The notes beneath the pieces are model-generated. The model worked only from the letters and a program-made list of their open reading frames with translations, ran no database searches and was not told the DNA's origin. This document shows positions 10,770 through 19,884 of a DNA stretch of 64,000 nucleotides, one piece after another. The stretch is taken from assembly GCA_029990175.1 (NCBI GenBank), contig JARKIP010000035.1:37462001-37526000 (forward strand), written 5' to 3'. Numbering within the stretch: position 1 is the stretch's first letter; the number at the start of each line of letters is the position of its first letter. Position numbers and translations under genes: made by a program. This DNA is from Petunia secreta (Eukaryota; Streptophyta; Magnoliopsida; Solanales; Solanaceae).

Positions 10770-11597
10770 TGATAGGAATCAAAAACGAAACGCGGAAATA
10801 AAGATAAAGAGCGAGACACTGCTCGAACTCCCTACGAAGTAACTATGGAGAACTCGTTCCATAATACCCTCGTATCGGTGTCAAGGAGGACCTACACTAT
10901 GCAACTACCCTCGAGCCACACTTGGGACTCGCAAATAGAATGATCGGGTTTTCGGTTCAAGACTCAACTAGGTTCCACTAGTGAATTCAAGCAACCAAGA
11001 AAGGGTTTCTTCATAAAAAGAGATAAACTCTATTCATCATTCATAAGATTCAAAGGTAAGCTAATGGTTCAAAGAGGCTAAGTGAAGTATTTATAGGCTT
11101 CACTTAGTCATACTAAAAGGTCTAAAATACCCCCAAAGTGGGTTAAAACAAATAAGGCCACGCAGGGCTAAAGTTGGAAGTCCAAGACAAAAGTAATAAA
11201 ATATCCCGCAACTCGTCACAGGGGGAGGCGGTCCGCCTAGGTAGGGAGGCGGTCCGCCTAGCAGCTTTAGCTTCTCTGGATTTCTCTGAGGCGCTCCGCC
11301 TCTTGTCTGAGGCGCTCCGCCTCCTGACTTCCGGCTCTCTGGATTTTGGGAGGCGCCCCGCCTCAGCTGGGAGGCGCTCCGCCTTGTTCTGGAGCCCCTT
11401 GGGGTGTCTCATTTTGAGTCTCTTGAGCCTCTCCAAGTATCCTAGAGGGTCCTCCATCCACGGTACACCAAAGCATGGTCTTCAAGTCACTCTCGGGGCC
11501 TTCTTCCATACCCTTCCATATCAAGTGAAGATGGGTATCTTGGATCAACTTGGCTTGACTCCGAGCGAAGGGTCTTGAGGGGGTTTGGGTCTTATCA
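10770..11597 (-). repeat. C 3' LTR
   Basis: 828 bp. On the minus strand it begins TGATAAGACCC at 11597 and ends GATTCCTATCA at 10770. TATA box on the minus strand at 11088-11095. U3 palindrome array at 11225-11385 with AGGCGGTCCGCCT, AGGCGCTCCGCCT and AGGCGCCCCGCCT around two 'tctctggatt' spacers. Confidence 0.95.
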
Positions 11598-12534
11598 TCC
11601 TCCCCTTCTTGAGAAGATTTCGTCCTCGAAATCGAAGTATCATCCACGACCTCTTCATCATCATGCACGACCCCTTCATTACCTACATTCAAAGGAACCA
11701 AGTCACAAACATTGAAAGTATTAGAGACTTGATACTCACTTGGCAAGTGGACCACATAGGCATTGTTGTTTATCTTCGAAAGCACTTGGAATGGGCCATC
11801 TCCCCGGGGTGCCAACTTCCCTTTCCGAAGGTTTGGAAACCTTTCTCTCCGGAAGTGCACCCACACATAATCACCCTTCTTGAGTTCCACCTTCTTGCGT
11901 CCTTTGTTTTTCTTGGAGGCAACCTTAGCATAAGCTTCCTCCAAGTTCTTCTTCGCCTTTGCATGGAGTTCAACCAAAGCCTTGGCTCTAGCTTTACCTT
12001 CAAAATTAACAACCATTTCCCTTGGCAAAGGGGTTAGATCAAGGGGAATCAAGGGGTTAAATCCATAAACACACTCGAATGGAGTCATGCCTATCATGCT
12101 ATGCAATGTGCGATTATAGGCAAACTCCATAAGAGGTAGACGATCAATCCAAGTCCCGGCCTTCCCTCGGGTCATGGCTCTAAGAAGAGCTCCCAAGGTT
12201 CGGTTTACCACTTCCGTTTGCCCATCGGTTTGGGGGTGGTGGGACGTGGAGAACAAAAGCTTGGTGCCTAAAGCACCCCATAAACACCTCCAAAAATGAC
12301 TTAGGAACTTAGTGTCCCTATCACTCACTATGGTTTGAGGCACACCATGCAACTTCAAGACATTTTCAATAAACAAAGTCGCCACATGTTGTGCATCATC
12401 ACATTTCTTGCACGGAATGAAATGAGCCATTTTGGAGAACCTATCCACAACAACATAAATGCTATCATGGCCCCCCCTAGTCCTTGGTAATCCCATCACG
12501 AAATCCATTGAGATATCCAACCATGGACTAGTAG
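11363..12534 (-). pseudogene. pol: C integrase core and C-terminal domain (3' part of pol, split by B)
   Basis: An open minus-strand frame that continues across the B insertion into the zinc-finger part (17965-18171). Catalytic residues are visible: D in DISMDFVMG, D in VSDRDTKF, E in QTDGQTEVVNR, which form the D,D-35-E triad used for strand transfer. The C-terminal part has GDYVWVHFRRERFP and GDGPFQVL (GPY/F-type module), then TFNVCDLVPL and the terminal ISRTKSSQEGEDD. The frame runs past the PPT into the LTR before stopping at 11363. It cannot be expressed as one protein here because B separates it from the rest of pol and there are upstream defects. Confidence 0.93.
11598..11633 (-). promoter_or_regulatory. 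C polypurine tract and hairpin
   Basis: On the minus strand, GATTTCGAGGACGAAATC (11616-11633, 7-bp stem, AGGA loop) is followed by AAGAAGGGGAGGA and the LTR start TGATAAG. The same bases encode the ISRTKSSQEGEDD end of the polyprotein. Confidence 0.9.
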
Positions 12535-13305
12535 TGATGCAATAGAAAATAGGCGTAAGCTAAAGACGATATGAAAATGCGGAAGCTAAAACAAGATAGG
12601 CGATATCGAAGACGATATCGAGATAAAAAGCAAGACGAGGCTTGAACGTTTACCTAAGTAGCACCGAGGAACTCGTCTCGATACACCCCGGGTGAAGTCA
12701 AGGATCACCTATACTACGCAACTACCCTCAAGAGACACTCGGCTCTCGCAAATAGAATGATCAAAGAGGTTTCGATGTTCAACTTGGAATCCACCAAGTG
12801 AAATCATGCCCGCTCACGGGTTCAACATTGAGATTCACTCAAAGAAAATATCATTCTACATTCAAGGTTTGTTAAAAATGCAATAAATGACTAAGGGGTC
12901 TATTTATAGTTTCCCATTACAAGTTTTGCCAAGTTTCTGGTCCGCACTGCTCCACTGGTCATCGCGATCGCGTGAATGGAATAGCGATCGCGTGGGCACT
13001 TGGTGGCTGAGGCGCGCGATCGCGCGGAGGGTGGCGCGAAGGCGAAGAGCAGAGATTTCCTCATCGCGATCGCGCAGACATGCACGCGATCGCGAAGAAC
13101 AGATCTCCCTCGTCAGGCAGTAAGCTCAGAAAGTGCGGCCCTGTTTTGCCCTGCTTTGGCTCCCCTGTTTCCTGCACTGGTTTCGGCCCTGCCTCCACTT
13201 TGATCGAGCTCTAATGCATGGTCTTCAAGTTGTCCCCGAGCTCATATCATCCATGCCTTGACTCCCGGACCAAGTGTAGGTGTCGATGCAATTTGGGTTG
13301 CATCA
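12535..13305 (-). repeat. B 3' LTR
   Basis: 771 bp. The minus strand begins TGATGCAACCC at 13305 and ends TATTGCATCA at 12535, so the ends share an 8-bp TGATGCAA/TTGCATCA inverted repeat. TATA box on the minus strand at about 12900-12908. The U3 array at 12961-13094 holds five or six copies of the palindrome core CGATCG, mostly as CGCGATCGCG. Confidence 0.95.
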
Positions 13306-13341
13306 TTCTCCCCTTCTTGAGAAAATTTCGTCCTCGAAATT
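13306..13341 (-). promoter_or_regulatory. B polypurine tract and hairpin with a compensated base pair
   Basis: On the minus strand AATTTCGAGGACGAAATT (13324-13341), then AAGAAGGGGAGAA and the LTR start. The hairpin stem differs from the other families at both ends, G to A and C to T, so the pair is kept. Confidence 0.88.
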
Positions 13342-13389
13342 AAGGCGTCCTCCTCCAAGGTAGCATCACCTACATCAAAAGGCAACAAA

Positions 13390-13790
13390 AACAAAAAAAT
13401 CTCCTACTACAAGAGTAGGTTAGTGCACTAAGTATGGGAAAACACACTCTTGTGGTACAACCAAGTATCAATGGCAACAAAGAAGCTCATGCTCCCACAG
13501 GAGCTAGCAAGTACTTGGTTTGACAACAAAGTGCTCCCAACACAAGAACAAATTAAGAGATCAATAGGGTATGGCACATGCAAGGTTAAGCTATCAAAAT
13601 CCCTACAATCCCTACGTTCAAGAGTAGTGCACCAAGGCTTCCCACGATGCGAGTAGGCAAGTCCAACAAAAGTGAAGGTAAGTGGTGTGGAAAATTCACT
13701 CTTGTGATAGAGCCAAGTATCAATGCAAATCAAAAAGCTTATGTCTTTGGAGACAACAAGTTCTTGGCTCCGTAGTGACAAGCACTCACC
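13390..13790 (-). repeat. B tandem 3' module carrying (D/T)WLYHKS
   Basis: Two related units end in a hairpin-containing stretch, 'ggaaaacacactcttgtgg...ccaagtatcaatgg' near 13436-13472 and 'ggaaaattcactcttgtga...ccaagtatcaatgc' near 13689-13724. They are about 253 bp apart, and both encode IDTWLYHKS on the minus strand. Confidence 0.8.
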
Positions 13791-15911
13791 AACACGACAA
13801 GCAAAGAGATCAATAGAACATGGAGCAATCAAGATTAAGCAATCAAAGTTCCTTCGATCCCTAAGCTCATGATCAACACACCAAACCTTCAATGCAATAT
13901 TTTCACAATGCGGCACAACGGTTTTGGCATGCTCAAGTCTCAAAGTGTGGCTAACATATGGAAGGGAATAGACAAAGTAGTGCGATACACAATTAGCATC
14001 AAATTTCCCACTCCCCTTCTTAAAAGTCCTCATACTCACACTAAGAGGTACCTCCTCACCTCCAATTTCATCCTCGAGACAACCCCCCTCACAAGGTAAG
14101 CTCCCAAGGAAGGTATTACTAATGGCCTCTTCATCATCATAACCCGCACCAACAAGGGTAGGGTCACTAGAAGATTCATCTACCTCACTCGAAGCTTCAA
14201 ACAAGGAGTTGTCTATGGGATCAAATCCCTCACACCACGGAGGTTCTACTTCATCCTCAACTCTAGTCCGATACAAATCGCCTTCACAATTAAAGATGCC
14301 CTCATGCAATGGGAATGTAAAAGCATGCACCTCAATTTCATAGTCAAACATCGGCATCGTATCAAGGCTAGGTTCTTCATCCGCACTTGAGGAGTCATCA
14401 TAGACAACTTGGTCCAATTCATGCAATTCGGACTCCTCAAGGTCACTATCATCCTTACTACGACACACAAATCCACCAAAATCAATTATGTCAACAAGGG
14501 TAGAGTCACATAACTCATCTTCCCCTTTATCAAATATGGGTGGGGTGTCATAACAAGGGTCACAAGTATAGTCAACTACCATTTCCTCACTATAGAGAGG
14601 TTCATTGTATACCGAGCTCACATCATGATGCGGCTTATCAATCCTCTCAACTAGTGGTTCACATGCAAACACAAGTTGACCAATCGACTCTATACTAGTT
14701 GCAATTTCATCAATCGCATTACAAGCAACAACTAGCATTGAGTCTACACAAGACAAGGAAGAATCATGTTCATGAGAAGGTGAAGAAACACTTACTTTTG
14801 AGTAGCTCCCGTGAGTACTCACATCATTTGAAGTGCCTTGTTCAAGTCCTCCTTCATGAAACTCACAATGTAGAGCTCCATTCTCTTGTCTTTCTTTCTT
14901 ACCAACCGGTTGAGGCTCCACTAGCTCGCCTCCAAGAGTACCTACACATAAGCCAATACAAATAGAAGTAGAAGAAGATAAATCATGGTTAGAACAAAGT
15001 GTGTCCTCACTCTCACTCGAGATTTCCCCTCCCCTCACTTCTTTCATTTTTCGCTCAAGGCCAATCGTAGGTCCGGGTGATGCTTCACTCTCAACTAGCA
15101 AGGGCATGACCATAAGATTGTTGGTTCCGGGCTCAAGTACCATGGGTGACTTGGCTTTAGCGGCTTCCCTCAACTCCCTCATAATCCTATAGTCATTACT
15201 TACTTGCTTCGGTGTCAAGGGCTTGAGTATATACTTCCTAGAACCATGCAAGACCGTATAGGAATTGGTTCTACCATCATGCACTACGCTCCGATCATAT
15301 TGCCATGGCCTCCCAAACAAGAGATGGCAAGCTTGCATAGGTACCACATCGAACATTACCTTATCTCGATAATTTCCAATGCTAAACTCAATCAAAGCTC
15401 GCTTCACCACTCTCAAATCTCCACACTCACTCAACCATTGTAACCGGTAGGGATGTGGATGTTTTATGGTAGGCAATTGCAATTGGGAAATCAAGGTCTC
15501 ACTTACTATGTTAGCACAACTTCCCGAATCAATGATCATTGAGCACACTTGCCCCATCACTCGACACCTAGCATGGAAGAGGTTCTCCCTTTGCACATGC
15601 TCCGGCTCTTCAAGACTCATGGCACCCAAACTCTTCCGTACCACAAGTGTCATTTTAAGCTCATCGCCGTGCTCAACATTACCTTGGGAAATGCCCAAGT
15701 TGTGGGGAGTGCCCACTTGTTGGGGAATGCCCAACGGTTGGGGAATGCCCAACATTTCATCACTAGTACCTCCTTGGGTACCCTTTTGGACACTCGGGGC
15801 CCATTCCTCTTTGAGGTTATCAAACCTCGAACTTATGGATCTCACCTCGGCCAAGAGGTAGGCCAAAGTGCTTACCGGGACTTCAATGGTATCGTATACG
15901 TCTCCGGCCAT
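13428..15911 (-). CDS. B single ORF: retroviral-type protease plus pol-replacing domain, no capsid
   Basis: 827 residues from the ATG at 15911, chosen because it follows TTTGTAGGTAC just as the starts of C, D and E do (frame open to 15932). The first 80 residues resemble the gag N-terminus of D/E/G, with repeated GIPQ/GTPH units. The sequence then jumps straight to the protease: RENLFHARCRVMG and a catalytic IIDSGSC at 126-132, and LLFGRPW further on. Capsid and CCHC knuckle are missing, which looks like an internal deletion. The rest is the shared acidic region (HHDVSS, CYDTPPIFDKGEDE, EPPWCEGFD, FKKGSG). DAWLYHKS-type motifs (DTWLYHKS) occur twice, from a tandem duplication at the 3' end. 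Likely role unknown; the protease looks complete. Confidence 0.88.
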   Translation of the reverse strand: MAGDVYDTIEVPVSTLAYLLAEVRSISSRFDNLKEEWAPSVQKGTQGGTSDEMLGIPQPLGIPQQVGTPHNLGISQGNVEHGDELKMTLVVRKSLGAMSLEEPEHVQRENLFHARCRVMGQVCSMIIDSGSCANIVSETLISQLQLPTIKHPHPYRLQWLSECGDLRVVKRALIEFSIGNYRDKVMFDVVPMQACHLLFGRPWQYDRSVVHDGRTNSYTVLHGSRKYILKPLTPKQVSNDYRIMRELREAAKAKSPMVLEPGTNNLMVMPLLVESEASPGPTIGLERKMKEVRGGEISSESEDTLCSNHDLSSSTSICIGLCVGTLGGELVEPQPVGKKERQENGALHCEFHEGGLEQGTSNDVSTHGSYSKVSVSSPSHEHDSSLSCVDSMLVVACNAIDEIATSIESIGQLVFACEPLVERIDKPHHDVSSVYNEPLYSEEMVVDYTCDPCYDTPPIFDKGEDELCDSTLVDIIDFGGFVCRSKDDSDLEESELHELDQVVYDDSSSADEEPSLDTMPMFDYEIEVHAFTFPLHEGIFNCEGDLYRTRVEDEVEPPWCEGFDPIDNSLFEASSEVDESSSDPTLVGAGYDDEEAISNTFLGSLPCEGGCLEDEIGGEEVPLSVSMRTFKKGSGKFDANCVSHYFVYSLPYVSHTLRLEHAKTVVPHCENIALKVWCVDHELRDRRNFDCLILIAPCSIDLFACRVGECLSLRSQELVVSKDISFLICIDTWLYHKSEFSTPLTFTFVGLAYSHRGKPWCTTLERRDCRDFDSLTLHVPYPIDLLICSCVGSTLLSNQVLASSCGSMSFFVAIDTWLYHKSVFSHT

Positions 15912-17179
15912 GTACCTACAAACGTAAAACAAGGGAAAGAGGTTAAGTAAAAAACCCTCACTCGCTCCCTCACCTTTGGAGTGTCACTCGGGTGCACTCA
16001 ATTTAGTGGGTTATAGGATCACTCAAGCTTGATCTCAAAGGCTTCCTCGTAGTTGAACAACCACCTCAATAACCACTCAAGTCACAAGAACCAAATACTC
16101 TTCGGGGTGAGTGGAATTGATGGGACTCGATGGGCGAACGGCTTTATAAGTGAGCACTTGAGCCAAAAAATATACTACGAGTCTTCTTTGAGCTCTACTC
16201 TCCTTCTAGGCACGAGTATCCTATACGCACAATGAATTAGTACTAATTGGGTAGGAGGGTTACCCTCAAAGTACTAACCGGAAGTGACGCGATCAAATGG
16301 AAAAAGATCGAATCGCCACTAAACGGATTCGGAATTGGATGATTTTTGGTTAGTGATCTACAAACTCACCATATTTGATGATACAATTGAAGTTTTGGTG
16401 AGCGGGAACTGTTTCGAATGCTTTGCAAACAATCTGTCCCAGTTCAGGATTTCTGGAAAATTGAAAACCCTTCGCGATCGCGTGAGGTTGCGCGCGATCG
16501 CGATGAACAAAATGGGAACTTTGGCGCGTTCGCGTGAGGCTTTGCGCGATCGCGCAGGCCTGCGTTCCAGAACCAGAACCTCGACTGCAAACTCAGTTTT
16601 TAGCACACAAATCACCCCAATTCAATTTGTTGTTCAGTTCTAAGGCTTCCAAAGGGTGTGTTCAACTGAAATAAACAATCCCCAATGGTTTTATCAAACG
16701 AACAATGAACGAACAACTCGTTTTCAAGAATTTGGAGTAGGTTCTTCAAATTTTCAAGAACTTCAAAATTTTCAAAGTTCGATTTTCATTCCGCTACTCC
16801 AAATGATGATATGGGGATATCAAAACGACGGGAAAACTATATAGAACAATCCCCGATACCAAACAACCAAGAATTCACAACACAAAACAAGTTCTATCAA
16901 TTTTTGTGAATTCTCAACTTTTGAGATTTGGTTTTCAAGATTTTGATTCACGACTTCAAATCGTGTTTCGAGGGTACCAAATCAATGGGAATATGATAAC
17001 AAACAATCCCCGATAACAAACAACAACAAAATCACAACACACAACGATTTCTAGCAATTTTTTTGTGATTTTCAACTTTTTCTATTTTTTTGTTTTTTCT
17101 TCAAATTCAAGAACAAACAACACAATGATAACAACAAGGAGAACAAGACCGAGGATTCGTAAGAACGAAGCCTAGCCGT
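15912..17179 (-). other. B leader
   Basis: About 1.27 kb between PBS and ATG. It contains AT-rich sequence with two similar 'aacaatccccgata' units (16851 and 17007), the GCGATCGC array (16472-16557), and the shared block with 'attagtactaat' near 16229. No gene is visible. Confidence 0.7.
16472..16557. repeat. B leader palindrome array (GCGATCGC type)
   Basis: CGCGATCGCG-type palindromes occur three times, plus one decayed CGCGTTCGCG. This is the same type as in the B LTRs and is found in no other element of the window. Confidence 0.92.
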
Positions 17180-17191
17180 GCTCTGATACCA
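17180..17191 (-). promoter_or_regulatory. B primer-binding site, initiator tRNA-Met
   Basis: TGGTATCAGAGC on the minus strand, two bases from the 5' LTR end. Confidence 0.93.
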
Positions 17192-17193
17192 AC

Positions 17194-17964
17194 TGATGCA
17201 ATAGAAAATAGGCGGAAGCTAAAGACGATATGAAAATGCGGAAGCTAAAACAAGATAGGCGATATCGAAGACGATATCGAGATAAAAAGCAAGACGAGGC
17301 TTGAACGTTTACCTAAGTAGCACCGAGGAACTCGTCTCGATACACCCCGGGTGAAGTCAAGGATCACCTATACTACGCAACTACCCTCAAGAGACACTCG
17401 GCTCTCGCAAATAGAATGATCAAAGAGGTTTCGATGTTCAACTTGGAATCCACCAAGTGAAATCATGCCCGCTCACGGGTTCAACATTGAGATTCACTCA
17501 AAGAAAATATCATTCTACATTCAAGGTTTGTTAAAAATGCAATAAATGACTAAGGGGTCTATTTATAGTTTCCCATTACAAGTTTTGCCAAGTTTCTGGT
17601 CCGCACTGCTCCACTGGTCATCGCGATCGCGTGAATGGAATAGCGATCGCGTGGGCACTTGGTGGCTGAGGCGCGCGATCGCGCGGAGGGTGGCGCGAAG
17701 GCGAAGAGCAGAGATTTCCTCATCGCGATCGCGCAGACATGCACGCGATCGCGAAGAACAGATCTCCCTCGTCAGGCAGTAAGCTCAGAAAGTGCGGCCC
17801 TGTTTTGCCCTGCTTTGGCTCCCCTGTTTCCTGCACTGGTTTCGGCCCTGCCTCCACTTTGATCGAGCTCTAATGCATGGTCTTCAAGTTGTCCCCGAGC
17901 TCATATCATCCATGCCTTGACTCCCGGACCAAGTGTAGGTGTCGATGCAATTTGGGTTGCATCA
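17194..17964 (-). repeat. B 5' LTR
   Basis: 771 bp, one visible difference from 12535-13305. U3 palindrome array at 17620-17753. The outer end abuts TSD AGTAG. Confidence 0.95.
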
Positions 17965-18171
17965 AGTAGGTACGGGGAGAGGGGTATACAACCCATGAGG
18001 GTGGGCTTTAGATTTGGCACGCTTGCACTCAAGGCAATTAGTGCAAAACTTTTCCACATGCACCCTCATCTTTGGCCAATAGAATTGTTCTTGAAGAATG
18101 GCTAAGGTCTTTCTTGTGCCAAAATTTCCCATGAGTCCCCCGCAATGTGCCTCATGCACAAGCAACTCCCT
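17965..18171 (-). pseudogene. pol: C integrase N-terminal zinc-binding domain (split from core by B)
   Basis: On the minus strand, RELLVHEAHCGGLMGNFG followed by CTNCLEC is the HHCC domain that helps integrase multimerise and bind DNA ends. The His of EAH and both Cys are present, but where related plant elements have GHFG or GHLG this copy has GNFG, so the second zinc His may be lost. It is separated from the RT frame by an in-frame TAG (18172-18174). After it come the TSD AGTAG and element B; the core continues at 12529 in the same frame once B is removed. Confidence 0.88.
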
Positions 18172-19884
18172 CTAAGAGGACTCCGGTATGCACACCCTAC
18201 CATTTTTGAAGATATAACCATCAACCCATTGGTATTTGTCAACTCTCCCCCCTTTCTCTAGAGTGTCATGGACACTCTTTAGCTTTGGGTCATGAGCATA
18301 CATCAATTTAATGCTCTCAAAACCCATGAGCTTCGAGGTGAGAGTGGTGGCTAGAGCAAACTTTCTCGAAAGCGCATCCGCCACAACATTGTCCTTCCCT
18401 TTCTTGTATTGGATCACATAGGGAAAAGACTCAATGAATTCAACCCACTTGGCATGTCTCTTATTGAGCTTCTCTTGGCCTCTTAGATGCTTGAGTGACT
18501 CATGGTCACTCTTGATCACAAACTCTCTAGGCCACAAGTAGTGTTTCCAATGGGCAAGGGCTCTCACAAGGGCATACAATTCCTTGTCATATGTAGAATA
18601 GTTCAATGAGGCCCCCTTCAACTTTTCACTAAAGTAGGCGATGGGTTTGCTATCTTGCATTAAAACACCACCAATTCCCACCCCCGAGGCATCACATTCA
18701 ACCTCAAATGCCTTTCCAAAGTCGGGCAATTGCAATAGGGGAGCGGTACTTAACCTACTTTTCAATTCTTGGAAGGCCTTCTCTTGAGGCTCTTCCCAAA
18801 CAAACGGTTGGTCTTTCTTCACCAATTCGGTGAGTGGAGCGGCAATGGAGCTAAAGTCCTTCACAAATCGCCTATAAAAGCTTGCGAGAGCATGAAAGCT
18901 CCTCAGTTGAGTCACGGTAGTAGGAGTAGGCCAATCACGTATGGCCTCTACCTTAGACTCATCCACCTCCACTCCTTGGGCACTCACAACAAACCCAAGG
19001 AAGACCACCTTCTCAACACCAAAGGCACACTTTTTAAAATTAGCATAGAGCTTTTCGGCTCTCAACTTTTCAAGCACTAGCCTAAGGTGTTCAACATGGT
19101 CGTCTATTGATTTGCTATAGATCAATATATCGTCAAAATAGACGACCACAAACTTGTTGATGAATGGCTTTAGAACATGGTTCATTAGCCTCATGAAAGT
19201 ACTAGGTGCATTGGAGAGCCCAAAGGGCATCACCAACCATTCATAGAGACCAAATTTGGTCTTGAATGCGGTTTTCCATTCATCACCCGGTTTCATCCGG
19301 ATTTGATGGTAGCCGGACATAAGGTCAATTTTGCTAAACACACATGAACCGCTCAATTCATCTAACATATCATCAAGTCGGGGAATAGGATGACGGTACT
19401 TTACCGTTATTTTGTTCACGGCCCGACAATCAACACACATTCTCCAAGTGCCGTCCTTTTTGGGAACAAGGATCACGGGCACGGCACAAGGACTCAAGCT
19501 TTCCCTCACCAAGCCTTTAGTGAGCAATTCATCAACTTGCTTTTGCAACTCCCTTGTATCCTCCGGGTTGCTCCTATAGGCCGGTTTGTTCGGGATTTGG
19601 GATCCCGGGACAAAGTCTATTTGATGCTCAATGCCCCTCAAAGGAGGCAATCCATCCGGCATTTCATCCGGGAACATGTCACAAAAACCCTTCAAAACAT
19701 TCTCAAACACACTAGGCAAAGGGTTAGAAGAAAAATCACAATTAGAGTTTAGAACCATACCTTTGTGCACTAGGCATATGAGAAGCTTGTTGCCATCATT
19801 TCCTTTTAGGATCTCGCCCGGTTGCATCATGGCACATATGCCACCGGTAGAAGTAGGTGGGATTGCCACCAAGCTTTTGGACAA
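18172..19884 (-). pseudogene. pol: C reverse transcriptase and RNase H
   Basis: 570 open codons. RT palm motifs are FSKIDLMSGYHQIRM (residues 183-197) and the catalytic VVYFDDILIYS (YFDD at 249-252). RNase H follows with FEVECDASGVGIGG (Asp 398), a KELYAL segment and SDHESLKHL. They copy the genomic RNA into cDNA and remove the RNA. Both domains look intact, but the frame is out of register with gag-protease upstream (shift near 19885) and ends in a TAG before the integrase zinc finger. This is the only RT in the window. Confidence 0.95.

Larger units (their letters stand above)
12535..17964 (-). mobile_element. B: complete non-autonomous LTR retrotransposon inside C integrase
   Basis: 5430 bp with TSD AGTAG (12530-12534 and 17965-17969). 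Its two 771-bp LTRs differ at one position that I can see (aggcgtaagc versus aggcggaagc near 12555 and 17214). Minus-strand order is 5' LTR 17194-17964, PBS, leader with a GCGATCGC array, an 827-codon ORF, PPT and 3' LTR 12535-13305. It has no capsid, zinc knuckle, RT or integrase. It splits the integrase of C between the zinc finger and the catalytic core. Confidence 0.94.

Noticed and set aside
11143..11578. Overlapping short ORFs on both strands through LTR palindromes (repeated RTA/RRS peptides)
   Set aside because: They arise from reading the palindromes and have no start context or conservation.
12961..13094. GCGATCGC repeats resembling cyanobacterial HIP1
   Set aside because: They sit at the conserved U3 position of a plant LTR with tRNA-Met PBS and TSD, so contamination is not needed to explain them.
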